NCBI GenBank assembly: GCA_029265355.1
Contig: JAJUJL010000006.1
Location: 62,001-126,000 of the forward strand
Source of the DNA: Chloroflexota bacterium
Lineage (GTDB): Bacteria; Chloroflexota; Anaerolineae; Anaerolineales; UBA4823
Length of the DNA: 64,000 nucleotides
Direction: 5' to 3'
Shown here: in pieces, positions 33,434-41,806 of the stretch
Layout of the letters: each line of letters opens with the position of its first letter
Position numbering within the stretch: position 1 is the stretch's first letter
Made by a program: the position numbers and the translations under genes
The notes under the pieces: model-generated
Seen by the model: only the letters and a program-made list of their open reading frames with translations
Databases searched by the model: none
Told to the model about the DNA's origin: nothing

Positions 33434-34576
33434 TCAATCATCATCATCATCATCATTGCTGTTGCCGCTGTTCTCGTCGTCATCACCGCTATCATCGTTG
33501 TCATTGTCGTCATTGGTATTTGAATCATCGTCGTTGGAATCATCACCGTTTGAGCTATTGCTCGAACTCGAATTGTCGCTCGCATCGTCCTCGTCTTCGT
33601 TATCGTTGATGTCCAGGTTTTCGTTAGCGGCGTCGTCATCGCTTGCATTTCGGTCCTCATCGACGTCTGGAGAGGAGAGCAGTTCGATTTCGCGCGCGGT
33701 CAAAGCGCCATTGATGTCGGAGAAGGCGTGCACTTTGACTTCGTCGCCTACCCTGATGTTACTTTCGATCTCAGTGCTAGAAAGGATCAGGATCGCTCTG
33801 CCGGCGATGACCCATTGGCTGTCGGCCATGCTTTCTACCACACCGGTGAACTCAATCTCAGTCGCATTTGGCTGTCCGGAAGTCAGTTGAAGGGCTTGCT
33901 GAAGCGCTGGGAGAGCGGTTTCAGGAGCCTGTGCAGTCAAGCCGGTTAGCGTTTGAGCATATTGCGATAGTGCATGGGTGATTTGACGTGCCAGGTCAGA
34001 TGCACGCTGAGGATCGGAAGCGGCTAAAACGCTCAGATTTTCCAGGGCGCGGTGAATCTGGTGCTGGAATTCTGCGGCAGCGGCGCTAATTTCAGCAGCA
34101 CGACCGGCGCGCATCAGACCGGCAATTTCATCCAGTCGGCGTTGCGCAAAACTCAGGTGAAGCTGGGCCTGGTCGTATGCATCCGCAGCGAGTCGCAATC
34201 GGGTGCTTTCGAGGCTGGTCTTAACCGGGTAGAGCACATCGCCGGGGAGGGAGGATTGGGCCGCCAGTACTGTTGCGCCTGCCCCGCCGAACAACAAGGT
34301 GATAATCACGATCAACGCCAGGATCGCTGAAAATGCAAATCTGCGCGGCGAGATTAACTGTCGTTTCTGCGCCGGAAAGAAGACCTGCAGCCATCCGGGC
34401 AAGCGCGAAACCGGTTGTTCTGGCGCAGAGTCAAAGAGAGTATCCAGCTCGGTCAAAAATCGTTTTCTACTGCCCATCTCATCTGCTGGATTGCGAGGAG
34501 GAACGTGCTCCAACAGCTCCAGCAGGTTTTGCAGACGGGGATCCTGGTATTCATTGGGTTCAATGGGGTTTTTCAT
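33434..34576 (-). CDS. DUF5667-type membrane protein with acidic Asp/Asn/Ser tail
   Basis: This is a 380-aa protein. A cytoplasmic N-terminal part (about 1-85) precedes one membrane helix (86-108). A DUF5667-like region (LPGDVLYPVKTSLESTRLRLAAD) and helical segments follow. A small beta domain like DUF5666 (TGVVESMADSQWVI) comes next, then a ~75-residue tail made almost only of Asp, Asn, Ser, Glu and Gly. The gene begins 3 bp after the ECF sigma gene, an arrangement common for sigma factor and membrane-bound regulator, so an anti-sigma role is plausible. The tail may bind cations outside the cell. Confidence 0.8.
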   Translation of the reverse strand: MKNPIEPNEYQDPRLQNLLELLEHVPPRNPADEMGSRKRFLTELDTLFDSAPEQPVSRLPGWLQVFFPAQKRQLISPRRFAFSAILALIVIITLLFGGAGATVLAAQSSLPGDVLYPVKTSLESTRLRLAADAYDQAQLHLSFAQRRLDEIAGLMRAGRAAEISAAAAEFQHQIHRALENLSVLAASDPQRASDLARQITHALSQYAQTLTGLTAQAPETALPALQQALQLTSGQPNATEIEFTGVVESMADSQWVIAGRAILILSSTEIESNIRVGDEVKVHAFSDINGALTAREIELLSSPDVDEDRNASDDDAANENLDINDNEDEDDASDNSSSSNSSNGDDSNDDDSNTNDDNDNDDSGDDDENSGNSNDDDDDD

Positions 34577-34579
34577 GTC

Positions 34580-35122
34580 TTATGCCTCTTGGTCATCTGC
34601 TAACAGTATTCGTCGCAGGGATTGGATCGCACGGTGCTGGAGCGCCCGGGTAGCTTCGACGCTTTTTCCCAGCGCATTGGCCACGTCTTCATGCGACCAA
34701 TGTTCTAATAATCGCAGTATGACCACTTTACGTTGATCCTCTGGGAGTGCCATGAGAGCTTTGCGCACTCTTTTCCTTTCCAAATCCTCCGCCACCAGAA
34801 GGGCTGGGTTGGATTGCGGATCGCTGTGCAGTTCAGCATCCAACTCGACAGTCTCCGCAGTGCGCTTGCGATACTGATCGGTAGCCCAATTGTGCGCCAT
34901 GCGATATAAGTAGCCCTGAACATTTTGATCGGGCCAACGGCCATTGCGCACCGAATGCAGAAAGCGGCTGAATGTTTCGGACACGCATTCTTCTGCCAGG
35001 TGGCGATCCCCGAGAAGGCGGTAGGCATAACGGTAAAGTCCTGGGCTGTGTTCTTCGTAGATGCCGACAAGTGCCTGTTTGGTGATGGGAGGGGCATTTT
35101 CGAGGGGTAAGGATTTCATCAT
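34580..35122 (-). CDS. ECF-type RNA polymerase sigma factor
   Basis: This is a roughly 180-aa sigma-70-family protein. Region 2 includes YRYAYRLLGDRHLAEECVSETFSRFL and NVQGYLYRMAHNWATDQYRKR. Region 4 includes ALPEDQRKVVILRLLEHWSHEDVANALGKSVEATRALQHRAIQSLRR. The frame runs up to 35260, but the part before the double Met at 35122 does not resemble sigma factors, so that start is preferred. Its partner is the DUF5667 protein behind it. Confidence 0.9.
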   Translation of the reverse strand: MMKSLPLENAPPITKQALVGIYEEHSPGLYRYAYRLLGDRHLAEECVSETFSRFLHSVRNGRWPDQNVQGYLYRMAHNWATDQYRKRTAETVELDAELHSDPQSNPALLVAEDLERKRVRKALMALPEDQRKVVILRLLEHWSHEDVANALGKSVEATRALQHRAIQSLRRILLADDQEA

Positions 35123-35293
35123 AAGCGTTATTCTCTGATAGGTAAAGACGAAGAACTTATCAAAATGTGATGGTGAGTTGGTCGAAGAATGGTTTGTGTT
35201 TAATATGAGCATGGATACGTGTCGCCAGGTGATTTGGATTGAATGCTGAAGGCGGGCCATCGGTCGACTGTGATTGGACTCCAGTAAGCAAAC

Positions 35294-35324
35294 GACCCCA
35301 AAGGTTATAAAAACCTCTGGGGTC
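35294..35324. terminator. Stem-loop between the thioredoxin and sigma-factor genes
   Basis: GACCCC (35294-35299) pairs with GGGGTC (35319-35324), and inside it AGGTT pairs with AACCT. On the minus strand it lies just past the thioredoxin gene stop. No strong T-run follows, but position and structure fit a terminator. Confidence 0.55.
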
Positions 35325-35347
35325 TGGAAACCGGCGCCAGGAATTTG

Positions 35348-35875
35348 TCAGGCCTGGCGCAATAGGGCTTTCAGGCGTGGGGCGATTGCCTGCCAGATTG
35401 GGCAGCGATCGTAAACGGCGCTGAAGAAGAGGATGCCGCTGAACGCCAACAGCAGCGGCGAGTTGCCCGAAGATATTCCCATCACAGCCAGAGTGGCAGC
35501 TACTGACAGGCGCAGCAGCCGCTGTGAAGCGCTCAAAGTTGGCCTGGGCGGGGTTTCGCCGCTGGCAACAGCCGAGAACAGGCTCTGTAAGTTGGGCAGA
35601 TCCTGTGCGCCGATTCGGCGTGCAATCTCCTGTCCGTTTTGGAAAACCAGCATGGTGGGTATCCCCAGCACATTCAGATCGCGCAGCAGCTCGGGGTGCT
35701 CATCGGCGTTGATGCGCATCAGGTTTACTTTGCCCTGGTACTCGGCGCTAACTTGCTCGAGCCAGGGCGCCATGCGCCGGCAAGGGGCGCACCACGGCGC
35801 CCAAAATTCGACCACAACGGGTGTACTGCTAAGGCGAACTTCGTTCAAGAGGTCTTGTTTGTTCATGAGTGGCAT
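35348..35875 (-). CDS. Thioredoxin fused to a DUF2892-like membrane segment
   Basis: This is a 175-aa protein. Residues 1-110 are a thioredoxin domain with the active site WAPWCAPC and the cis-Pro segment GIPTMLVF. Residues 115-175 hold two hydrophobic helices in a YgaP-like inner-membrane domain, ending with SAVYDRCPIW (DUF2892). DUF2892 normally accompanies rhodanese domains, so joining it to thioredoxin suggests a membrane-tethered thiol reductant on the cytoplasmic side. In this genome it might serve sulfur intermediates. Confidence 0.88.
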   Translation of the reverse strand: MPLMNKQDLLNEVRLSSTPVVVEFWAPWCAPCRRMAPWLEQVSAEYQGKVNLMRINADEHPELLRDLNVLGIPTMLVFQNGQEIARRIGAQDLPNLQSLFSAVASGETPPRPTLSASQRLLRLSVAATLAVMGISSGNSPLLLAFSGILFFSAVYDRCPIWQAIAPRLKALLRQA

Positions 35876-36043
35876 GATCTAAGAAAAATTTACTGGCAAC
35901 CTGTGCGGATTTTTTCTCTGTTTCTGTGCTGACGCGAAAGGTTTTCCTTTGCGCATCTGGAGACGATGCGGATAATGTTCTCCCTTTAGACGCGAAAAGG
36001 CGAAAAAGGTTGCAATTATCCGGCTGGTTACACCACGCCCGGT

Positions 36044-37357
36044 TCACGCCTGCGCGGCAGCTGTGGCGGCAATCCAGGCTGTGGTCCAGGCATTCTGGAA
36101 GTTGAATCCTCCGGTTAGACCATCAATATCCAGCACCTCGCCGGCGAAATACAGGCCTGGCATCAGGTGACTGTGCATGCGTTGAAAATCGACTTCTTTC
36201 AACGAAACACCGCCACAGGTGACAAATTCGTCTTTGAAGGCTGCTTTGCCCTGTAGAGGGTAACGCCCGGCAACCAATTCAAGCGCCAGGCGGCGCAGCA
36301 GATCCTTGCTCAAATCTGCCCAGCGCTGCTGTGAAGGGATACCGGCAGCTTCAACCAGCCTGCGCCATAAACGCTGGGGCAAGGCGGTGAATGCCTGTGG
36401 GCGGGAGACTACCTGTTGAGAGCGCGCTGCCCCCGTGCGCTGGGCATGAAGCGTTGCCAGCGCCTGGTTTAGATCCTGCGGGTAAATCCAGTTAATTTGC
36501 AGAACCGCCTGGTAATGATTTGCATGTAGCCAGCGAGCTGCCCAGGCGGAAAGACGCAACACTGCTGGACCGCTCAAACCCCAGTGTGTGATCAGCAGCG
36601 CACCGAGTTGGAGCTCCCCAGCCTGCCCAGCGGGCGGTTTTGCGCCGTCCAATAGCTGCAATCCAACGGTGGGTATGGAAACGCCAGCCAGGCCCATCAA
36701 TCGTGGGTCATTGATCCTGAAAGTGAACAAAGAGGGCACAGGGGGCTGCAGGGTGTGCCCCAAGGATTCGGCCAGGCGCATGCCGCCAGGACTGCCACCG
36801 GTGGCGAGCAGAACCTGGCGGGCGTGCAGTGTGCCAGGCATGCCTGGATCGTTTTTGTGGGCGCGCAGATGCAAGGTGAACGGGATGTTCGCGCCGGGTG
36901 TGTATTGGATGGCGGCCACTGCGCACCTCAACCAGACCTGGACACCCGCGCGAGCCGCGCTTTTCAACAGGCAGTTCACGATTTCTTGCGCCGAGTCGGA
37001 TACAGGGAAGATGCGCCCATCGGCCTCGGTTTTCAGCGACACGCCGCGCTGTTGAAACCATTCGATCGTATCCGCCGGTTGGAAACGACTGAAGGCGGAG
37101 TGCAGTTCTCTGGTGCCGCGCGGGTAGTGCTGCACCAGCTCGGCCGGATCGAAGCAGGCGTGTGTGAGGTTGCAGCGCCCACCGCCGGAGATGAGCACTT
37201 TGCCCAGCGCCTGAGAGGATTGTTCCAGGATGAGCACATGCGGCTTTTCACCGCGCTCCCGGCGCAATTCGGCGTAGCGGATGGCGGCGAAGAAGCCGGC
37301 CGCGCCGCCGCCAATGACAGCCAGGTCGAGGGGCGCTGAGGTTGAGCAAACTTGCAC
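36044..37357 (-). CDS. HI0933/BaiN-like FAD-dependent oxidoreductase
   Basis: This 437-aa flavoprotein has the FAD-binding motif VIGGGAAGFFAA near the N-terminus. It also has the family segments VLISGGGRCNLTHA, TGGSPGGMRLAESLGH and the C-terminal GLYFAGEVLDIDGLTGGFNFQNAW. The reaction is unknown; BaiN in clostridia reduces bile-acid enones. The frame stays open to 37435, but that part overlaps the 3' end of rnpB. The GTG at 37357, with AGGA nine bases upstream, gives the expected N-terminus. Confidence 0.85.
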   Translation of the reverse strand: MQVCSTSAPLDLAVIGGGAAGFFAAIRYAELRRERGEKPHVLILEQSSQALGKVLISGGGRCNLTHACFDPAELVQHYPRGTRELHSAFSRFQPADTIEWFQQRGVSLKTEADGRIFPVSDSAQEIVNCLLKSAARAGVQVWLRCAVAAIQYTPGANIPFTLHLRAHKNDPGMPGTLHARQVLLATGGSPGGMRLAESLGHTLQPPVPSLFTFRINDPRLMGLAGVSIPTVGLQLLDGAKPPAGQAGELQLGALLITHWGLSGPAVLRLSAWAARWLHANHYQAVLQINWIYPQDLNQALATLHAQRTGAARSQQVVSRPQAFTALPQRLWRRLVEAAGIPSQQRWADLSKDLLRRLALELVAGRYPLQGKAAFKDEFVTCGGVSLKEVDFQRMHSHLMPGLYFAGEVLDIDGLTGGFNFQNAWTTAWIAATAAAQA

Positions 37358-37412
37358 GAATACGGTCCTAGCGGGATCGGCCACTGACAGTGATGTGGCG
37401 CAGTGTGATTCC

Positions 37413-37838
37413 CCAGGCCGGCCTATAAGCCGCATTCTGTGGGCAGAGCATGCTCTGCCTGGCGATCATCTATCTGGGACGCGCCTCTCGGCGCGCCTCG
37501 AGCGGCCTACCCGGGGCTGCGCCCAGGCAGATCGCCTGGGCAGGGCGCGGGCAGCACCCCTCCTGCGAGCAGGAATTGTCCCTGTTTGGCCTTGCTCCCG
37601 GCGGGGGTTGCCTGGCCGCCAGCATTGCTGCCGGCGCCGGTGGTCTCTTACACCACCTTTTCACCCTTACGAGGTTGCCCTCGCGGTATGTTTCTGTGGC
37701 CCGATCCGGCAGGTAACCCGAGAAATTCGAGCCCCCGCCCCGGGTGTTACCCGGCGCCGTGCCCTGTGGAGTGCGGACTTTCCTCTGCGCAGTCCCATCC
37801 AAATGGATGGGAGCGCAGCGATCGCCCAGCCAGCCTGG
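37413..37838 (-). ncRNA. rnpB: RNase P RNA (type A)
   Basis: Read on the minus strand, this segment holds the conserved core GAGGAAAGTCCGCACTCC (37768-37785), the AGGGTGAAAAGGTG segment in the middle, and the 3' ACAGAATGCGGCTTATAGGCC (37420-37440). The ends pair as helix P1: CCAGGCTGGC at the 5' side with GCCGGCCTGG at the 3' side. The length, about 426 nt, suits a bacterial type A RNA. TATAAT lies just upstream of the 5' end. Confidence 0.95.
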
Positions 37839-37845
37839 GACTCTA

Positions 37846-37851
37846 ATTATA
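37846..37851 (-). promoter_or_regulatory. -10 element of rnpB
   Basis: TATAAT on the minus strand ends seven bases before the predicted 5' end of the RNA, the proper distance for transcription start. The -35 element is weak. Confidence 0.7.
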
Positions 37852-37956
37852 CTGCCAAGCGGTGTATTGCACCTGGAAATTCCCTGGCCGCCCACTATTA
37901 CACTAACCCTTGCATTATCTATGACGATTTTCTGACCTTCAGCCAAGAGTACGGAC

Positions 37957-37984
37957 AATATTCATTTGCCTAAAAATGAATATT
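37957..37984. repeat. AT-rich 11-bp inverted repeat between rnpB and rpsT
   Basis: AATATTCATTT (37957-37967) and AAATGAATATT (37974-37984) flank a six-base loop. The element lies between two divergent genes. It could be an operator or a cruciform site. Confidence 0.55.
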
Positions 37985-38063
37985 TTCTGGACAAAACGAC
38001 CGGAATCCAGTAAAATAATTCGCCGTGCAATAAATTGGAAACATTTGTTTTGGAGGCAGTGTC

Positions 38064-38330
38064 TTGACCAATATCAAGTCTCAAAAGAAGCGCAATCGGC
38101 AGAACGAGAAACGCCGCCTGCGCAACCGAGTTTTTCGTGGGCGCGCCCGCACCGAAGTGAAAAAGGCCCGCCTGGCAATCGCCGAAGGCGATCCCACCGC
38201 AGCTCGTGAAGCCACCCTTGAAGCCATCAGCGCTCTCGACAAGGCAGCTGAAAAAGGCATTCTTCACAAAAACAATGCTGCTCGTCGGAAAAGCCGCTTG
38301 ATGAAGCGGTTGGCTTCCCTGAGTCGCTGA
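38064..38330 (+). CDS. rpsT: 30S ribosomal protein S20
   Basis: This 88-aa, very basic helical protein has the S20 pattern ([17 protein letters not shown] at the start, then [30 protein letters not shown]). It binds 16S rRNA early in small-subunit assembly. The start is a TTG (38064) with GGAGG ten bases upstream. No ATG in frame would retain the conserved N-terminus. Confidence 0.96.
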   Translation: MTNIKSQKKRNRQNEKRRLRNRVFRGRARTEVKKARLAIAEGDPTAAREATLEAISALDKAAEKGILHKNNAARRKSRLMKRLASLSR

Positions 38331-38383
38331 TCGAGCCGGCATAGACCGGCATTCGGTCATTGTGCATTTCCCGAGTATTCTTG

Positions 38384-38421
38384 GCGGGAGCGGTCGCACC
38401 GCTCCCGCTTTCTGCGTTTTT
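38384..38421 (+). terminator. Rho-independent terminator of rpsT
   Basis: A perfect 11-bp GC-rich stem, GCGGGAGCGGT (38384-38394) with its complement at 38398-38408, has a three-base loop and is followed by TTTCTGCGTTTTT. Confidence 0.85.
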
Positions 38422-38523
38422 CAACAGCCGGAGAAGATGAGTTTCTACCGGCATGTTATAATGCCACCCTGGCGGGGATGCTTACCGCGCCGGGTTTAAT
38501 CCATGTACCAGGCAGGAGATGCA

Positions 38524-40350
38524 ATGTTTGAACATGAGCAGCAAAAAATCTCAGAGCGCATCCGCAGCTTCTGCGTCCAGAATGATCTTCCACAGCCGGT
38601 AGAAATTGCCTGGAGTCCGGTGCCCTTTTCCGGCGAGTGGGGGATTTCCACCTCGTTTTTTCAGCTCGCTGCTCAGGAGGCCCGGCAGATCAAGGAACGC
38701 ACAGGCCAGGGCGTCAATGTGCCTCAACGCGCCCAGGAGATCGCTGCCAGCGTGGCGGAATACCTGGGGAAAGTGCCAGGTTTCTCGCGCATCGAAGCGG
38801 TGAAGGGGTACCTGAACCTTTATTTTTCTTCCTCGGAGTATGCCCGCCGGGTGGTGGACACCGTGCTGGCGCAGGGGCGGCGCTTTGGCGCAGGGGAGCC
38901 CAAGAGCGATCGCGTGATGGTGGAATACGCCCAGCCGAATACGCACCACTCATTTCACATTGGACATGCCCGGAATGCTATCCTGGGCGAGGCGATGGCG
39001 CGGCTGGTGGAATTTGCCGGGTACGAAACGATTCGCGCCACCTACCCGGGGGATATCGGCCTGGGTGTGATTACTGTCTTGTGGGCTTACGATAGGTTTT
39101 ATAAGGGGCAGGAACCGCAAGGCATCCACGAACGCGGGCAATGGTTATTGAAGATTTACGTGGAAGCCACCAGCTTGTTGGAAAAGAAAGAAGACGAAAC
39201 TGAAGAGGATAAGAAGCGGCGCGAAAGCTATGAGCAGGAACGCCGTGAGATGTTGCGCAAGTGGGACGCTGGCGATCCGTATGTGCGCCAGCTATGGAAG
39301 GAAACGCGCCAGTGGAGCCTGGATGAGTTGGAGGATATCTTCGATATTTTAGGTATCCACATGGATGTATGGTTCTTCGAGAGCGATGTCGATGAGCCAT
39401 CGAAAGCGATTGTCGATGAGCTGATTCGCTTGGGTATTGCGGAGGATGAACGTCCCTTCGGTGGGGCAGTGATCGTCAAAATTGATGAGAAGCTGGGGCT
39501 GAAGAAGGAAAAATACCGCACCAATGTAATTTTGCGCAGCGATGGGACCACGCTGTACCTGACCAAGGACCTGGCTTTGGCGAAAGTGAAGTTCGAGCGC
39601 TATCACGTCGATCGCTCGGTGTACGTGATCGACGTGCGCCAAAGCCTGTACATGCAGCAAGTTTTCAAGATCTTGGAGTTGTGGGGTTTTCCCCAGGCAG
39701 CCAAGTGCCATCACCTGGGCTATGGTTTTGTCAGTCTTCCAGAAGGAGCCATGTCTGCACGGCGCGGGCGAGTGGTGCTGTTCAAGGATGTGCTGGATGA
39801 CGCCGAGCGGCGCGTGTTGTCGGTGATTGCCGAGAAAAATCCGAGCCTCTCGGGCGAGGTGCGCCAGGAAGTAGCGCGCCAGGTCGGGTTGGGAGCGCTG
39901 AAATATGCCATGCTTTCGGTCGACAACAATAAAGATATCGTCTTCGATTGGGATGCGGCCCTGAACTTCGATGGGCACACCGGTCCGTACATCCAGTATG
40001 CTGCTGTGCGCTGCAACTCGATCTTGAGAAAAGCGTCTGCTGAGGGGATCGAGCTTCAAGAGGATGTCGCCTTTGATTATGCGCTGGATGCGGCGGAAGT
40101 CCAACTCATCGACCTGATCTCACGCATGCCCTCCGAGGTGCAGCGAGCGGCGAATGAGTATAAGCCGCTGACGATCGCCAACCTGGCGTACGACCTGGCC
40201 CGGGCGCTGAATGATTTTTACGATCGCTGTCCGGTACTGAAAGCCGAACCCGATATTCGCCTGGCGCGCCTGCGCCTGGTGATGGCGGCTCGCCAGGCGA
40301 TCGTCAATACCCTGGCAATTCTTGGAATTGAAACGCCGGACGCCATGTGA
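38524..40350 (+). CDS. argS: Arginyl-tRNA synthetase
   Basis: This 608-aa class I synthetase has an N-terminal Add-1 tRNA-binding domain and the HIGH-type motif HIGHARNAILGEAMA. The KMSKS-type loop reads GAMSARRGRVV, as in many ArgS proteins. The C-terminal anticodon-binding domain ends with the usual DFYDRCPVL segment. The ATG at 38524 is preceded by GGCAGGAGAT, better than the in-frame ATG 21 bases earlier. Confidence 0.96.
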   Translation: MFEHEQQKISERIRSFCVQNDLPQPVEIAWSPVPFSGEWGISTSFFQLAAQEARQIKERTGQGVNVPQRAQEIAASVAEYLGKVPGFSRIEAVKGYLNLYFSSSEYARRVVDTVLAQGRRFGAGEPKSDRVMVEYAQPNTHHSFHIGHARNAILGEAMARLVEFAGYETIRATYPGDIGLGVITVLWAYDRFYKGQEPQGIHERGQWLLKIYVEATSLLEKKEDETEEDKKRRESYEQERREMLRKWDAGDPYVRQLWKETRQWSLDELEDIFDILGIHMDVWFFESDVDEPSKAIVDELIRLGIAEDERPFGGAVIVKIDEKLGLKKEKYRTNVILRSDGTTLYLTKDLALAKVKFERYHVDRSVYVIDVRQSLYMQQVFKILELWGFPQAAKCHHLGYGFVSLPEGAMSARRGRVVLFKDVLDDAERRVLSVIAEKNPSLSGEVRQEVARQVGLGALKYAMLSVDNNKDIVFDWDAALNFDGHTGPYIQYAAVRCNSILRKASAEGIELQEDVAFDYALDAAEVQLIDLISRMPSEVQRAANEYKPLTIANLAYDLARALNDFYDRCPVLKAEPDIRLARLRLVMAARQAIVNTLAILGIETPDAM

Positions 40351-40406
40351 GCAAACCGGCGCTACCTTAAACCGTTCAACTTTCGATAAGGAGCACTGCA
40401 ATTTCT

Positions 40407-41726
40407 ATGAGTCCGATACGCACGATCATCATGGGCGCCGCGGGGCGTGACTTCCACAACTTCAACGTTGCCTTCCGCAATAACCCGGAATACGAGGTGG
40501 TAGCTTTTACCGCCACTCAAATACCGGATATCGCGGGCCGCATCTACCCGCCAGAACTGGCTGGTCCGCTGTACCCGGCGGGTATCCCGATTCGGGCCGA
40601 ACAAGAGCTGGATGATCTCATTCGTGATCAGAAAGCCGATCAAGTGATCTTTGCCTACAGCGATGTGCCCCACGAGTACGTGATGCACAAGGCTTCCCAG
40701 GTTTTGGCAGCTGGCGCCGACTTTCGGTTGATGGGCGCGAAAGCCACGCAGATCAGATCCAGTAAACCAGTGGTTTCGGTGTGCGCAGTGCGCACCGGCA
40801 GCGGCAAGAGCCAGACCACTCGCCGTGTTTCGAAGGTGCTGCGCAGCATGGGGATGAAGGTGGCTGCCATTCGCCACCCGATGCCATACGGCGACCTGGC
40901 GAAACAGGCAGTGCAGCGTTTTGCAGAATACGCCGACCTGGACCGGCATGACTGCACGATCGAAGAGCGCGAGGAGTATGAGCCCCACCTGGATAACGGC
41001 GTGATCGTTTACGCCGGGGTAGATTACGAACGCATCCTGCGCCAGGCGGAGCAGGAAGTGGATATTGTCCTTTGGGATGGCGGTAACAATGACTTCCCAT
41101 TTTACGTCTCGGATTTCAAGATTGTGGTTGCTGACCCGCATCGCCCGGGCCACGAAATCAGCTATCACCCCGGCGAGACCAATGCGCGAGACGCAGATGT
41201 GATTGTGATCAACAAAGTGGATACTGCCAGCGCCGAGAATGTAATGCAGGTGCGTGAAAATCTGCGGGCAGTCAATCCCAATGCAATCGTCGTGGAAGCT
41301 GCTTCCCCGCTGTTCGTGGATGATCCGTCAGCCATTCGCGGCAAGCGGGTGCTGGTTATCGAAGATGGCCCAACCTTGACGCACGGTGAGATGGCGTACG
41401 GCGCGGGATGGGTGGCGGCGCGCCGCTTCGGGGCAAAGGAAATCGTCGATCCTCGCCCGTACGCTGTGCGCTCGATCAAGGCCACCTATGAAAAGTATCC
41501 CAACACCGGACCTGTGTTGCCTGCCATGGGCTACGGTGAAGCCCAAACCAAGGATCTGGAGGAAACGATCAACAACGCCGATGTCGACCTGGTAATCATC
41601 GGCACGCCAATCGACCTTAACCGCATTGTGCGTATCCAAAAGCCCAGCCAGCGTGTGCGCTATGAGCTGCAAGAAATAGGGCAGCCCACGCTGGAAGATT
41701 TGTTGAAGAGCAAATTCGGTAAGTAG
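40407..41726 (+). CDS. Cyclic 2,3-diphosphoglycerate synthetase-like GTPase
   Basis: This 439-aa protein is of the family usually named cyclic 2,3-diphosphoglycerate synthetase. The N-terminal Rossmann-like part (IMGAAGRDFHNFN) is followed by a P-loop (CAVRTGSGKSQTTR), a G3-like segment (DGGNNDFPFY) and NKVD as the G4 motif. The archaeal enzyme cyclises diphosphoglycerate, but bacterial members have no proven role, so a GTP-dependent metabolic or maturation function is also possible. Confidence 0.8.
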   Translation: MSPIRTIIMGAAGRDFHNFNVAFRNNPEYEVVAFTATQIPDIAGRIYPPELAGPLYPAGIPIRAEQELDDLIRDQKADQVIFAYSDVPHEYVMHKASQVLAAGADFRLMGAKATQIRSSKPVVSVCAVRTGSGKSQTTRRVSKVLRSMGMKVAAIRHPMPYGDLAKQAVQRFAEYADLDRHDCTIEEREEYEPHLDNGVIVYAGVDYERILRQAEQEVDIVLWDGGNNDFPFYVSDFKIVVADPHRPGHEISYHPGETNARDADVIVINKVDTASAENVMQVRENLRAVNPNAIVVEAASPLFVDDPSAIRGKRVLVIEDGPTLTHGEMAYGAGWVAARRFGAKEIVDPRPYAVRSIKATYEKYPNTGPVLPAMGYGEAQTKDLEETINNADVDLVIIGTPIDLNRIVRIQKPSQRVRYELQEIGQPTLEDLLKSKFGK

Positions 41727-41738
41727 CGCGATGGCTGC

Positions 41739-41771
41739 AACGGGATCAGACCCGGATGGTTTGATCCCGTT
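41739..41771 (+). terminator. Stem-loop after the CPGS-like gene
   Basis: AACGGGATCA (41739-41748) pairs exactly with TGATCCCGTT (41762-41771), followed by GTGTTTCTG. Its place directly behind the stop codon suits a terminator. Confidence 0.7.
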
Positions 41772-41806
41772 GTGTTTCTGCCAGCGAATGCCTTAGGGTG
41801 CTGCTT

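Noticed and set aside
33434-33660. CRISPR-like repetition
   Set aside because: The repetition is trinucleotide (Asp/Asn/Ser codons) inside a coding frame. There are no direct repeats with spacers.
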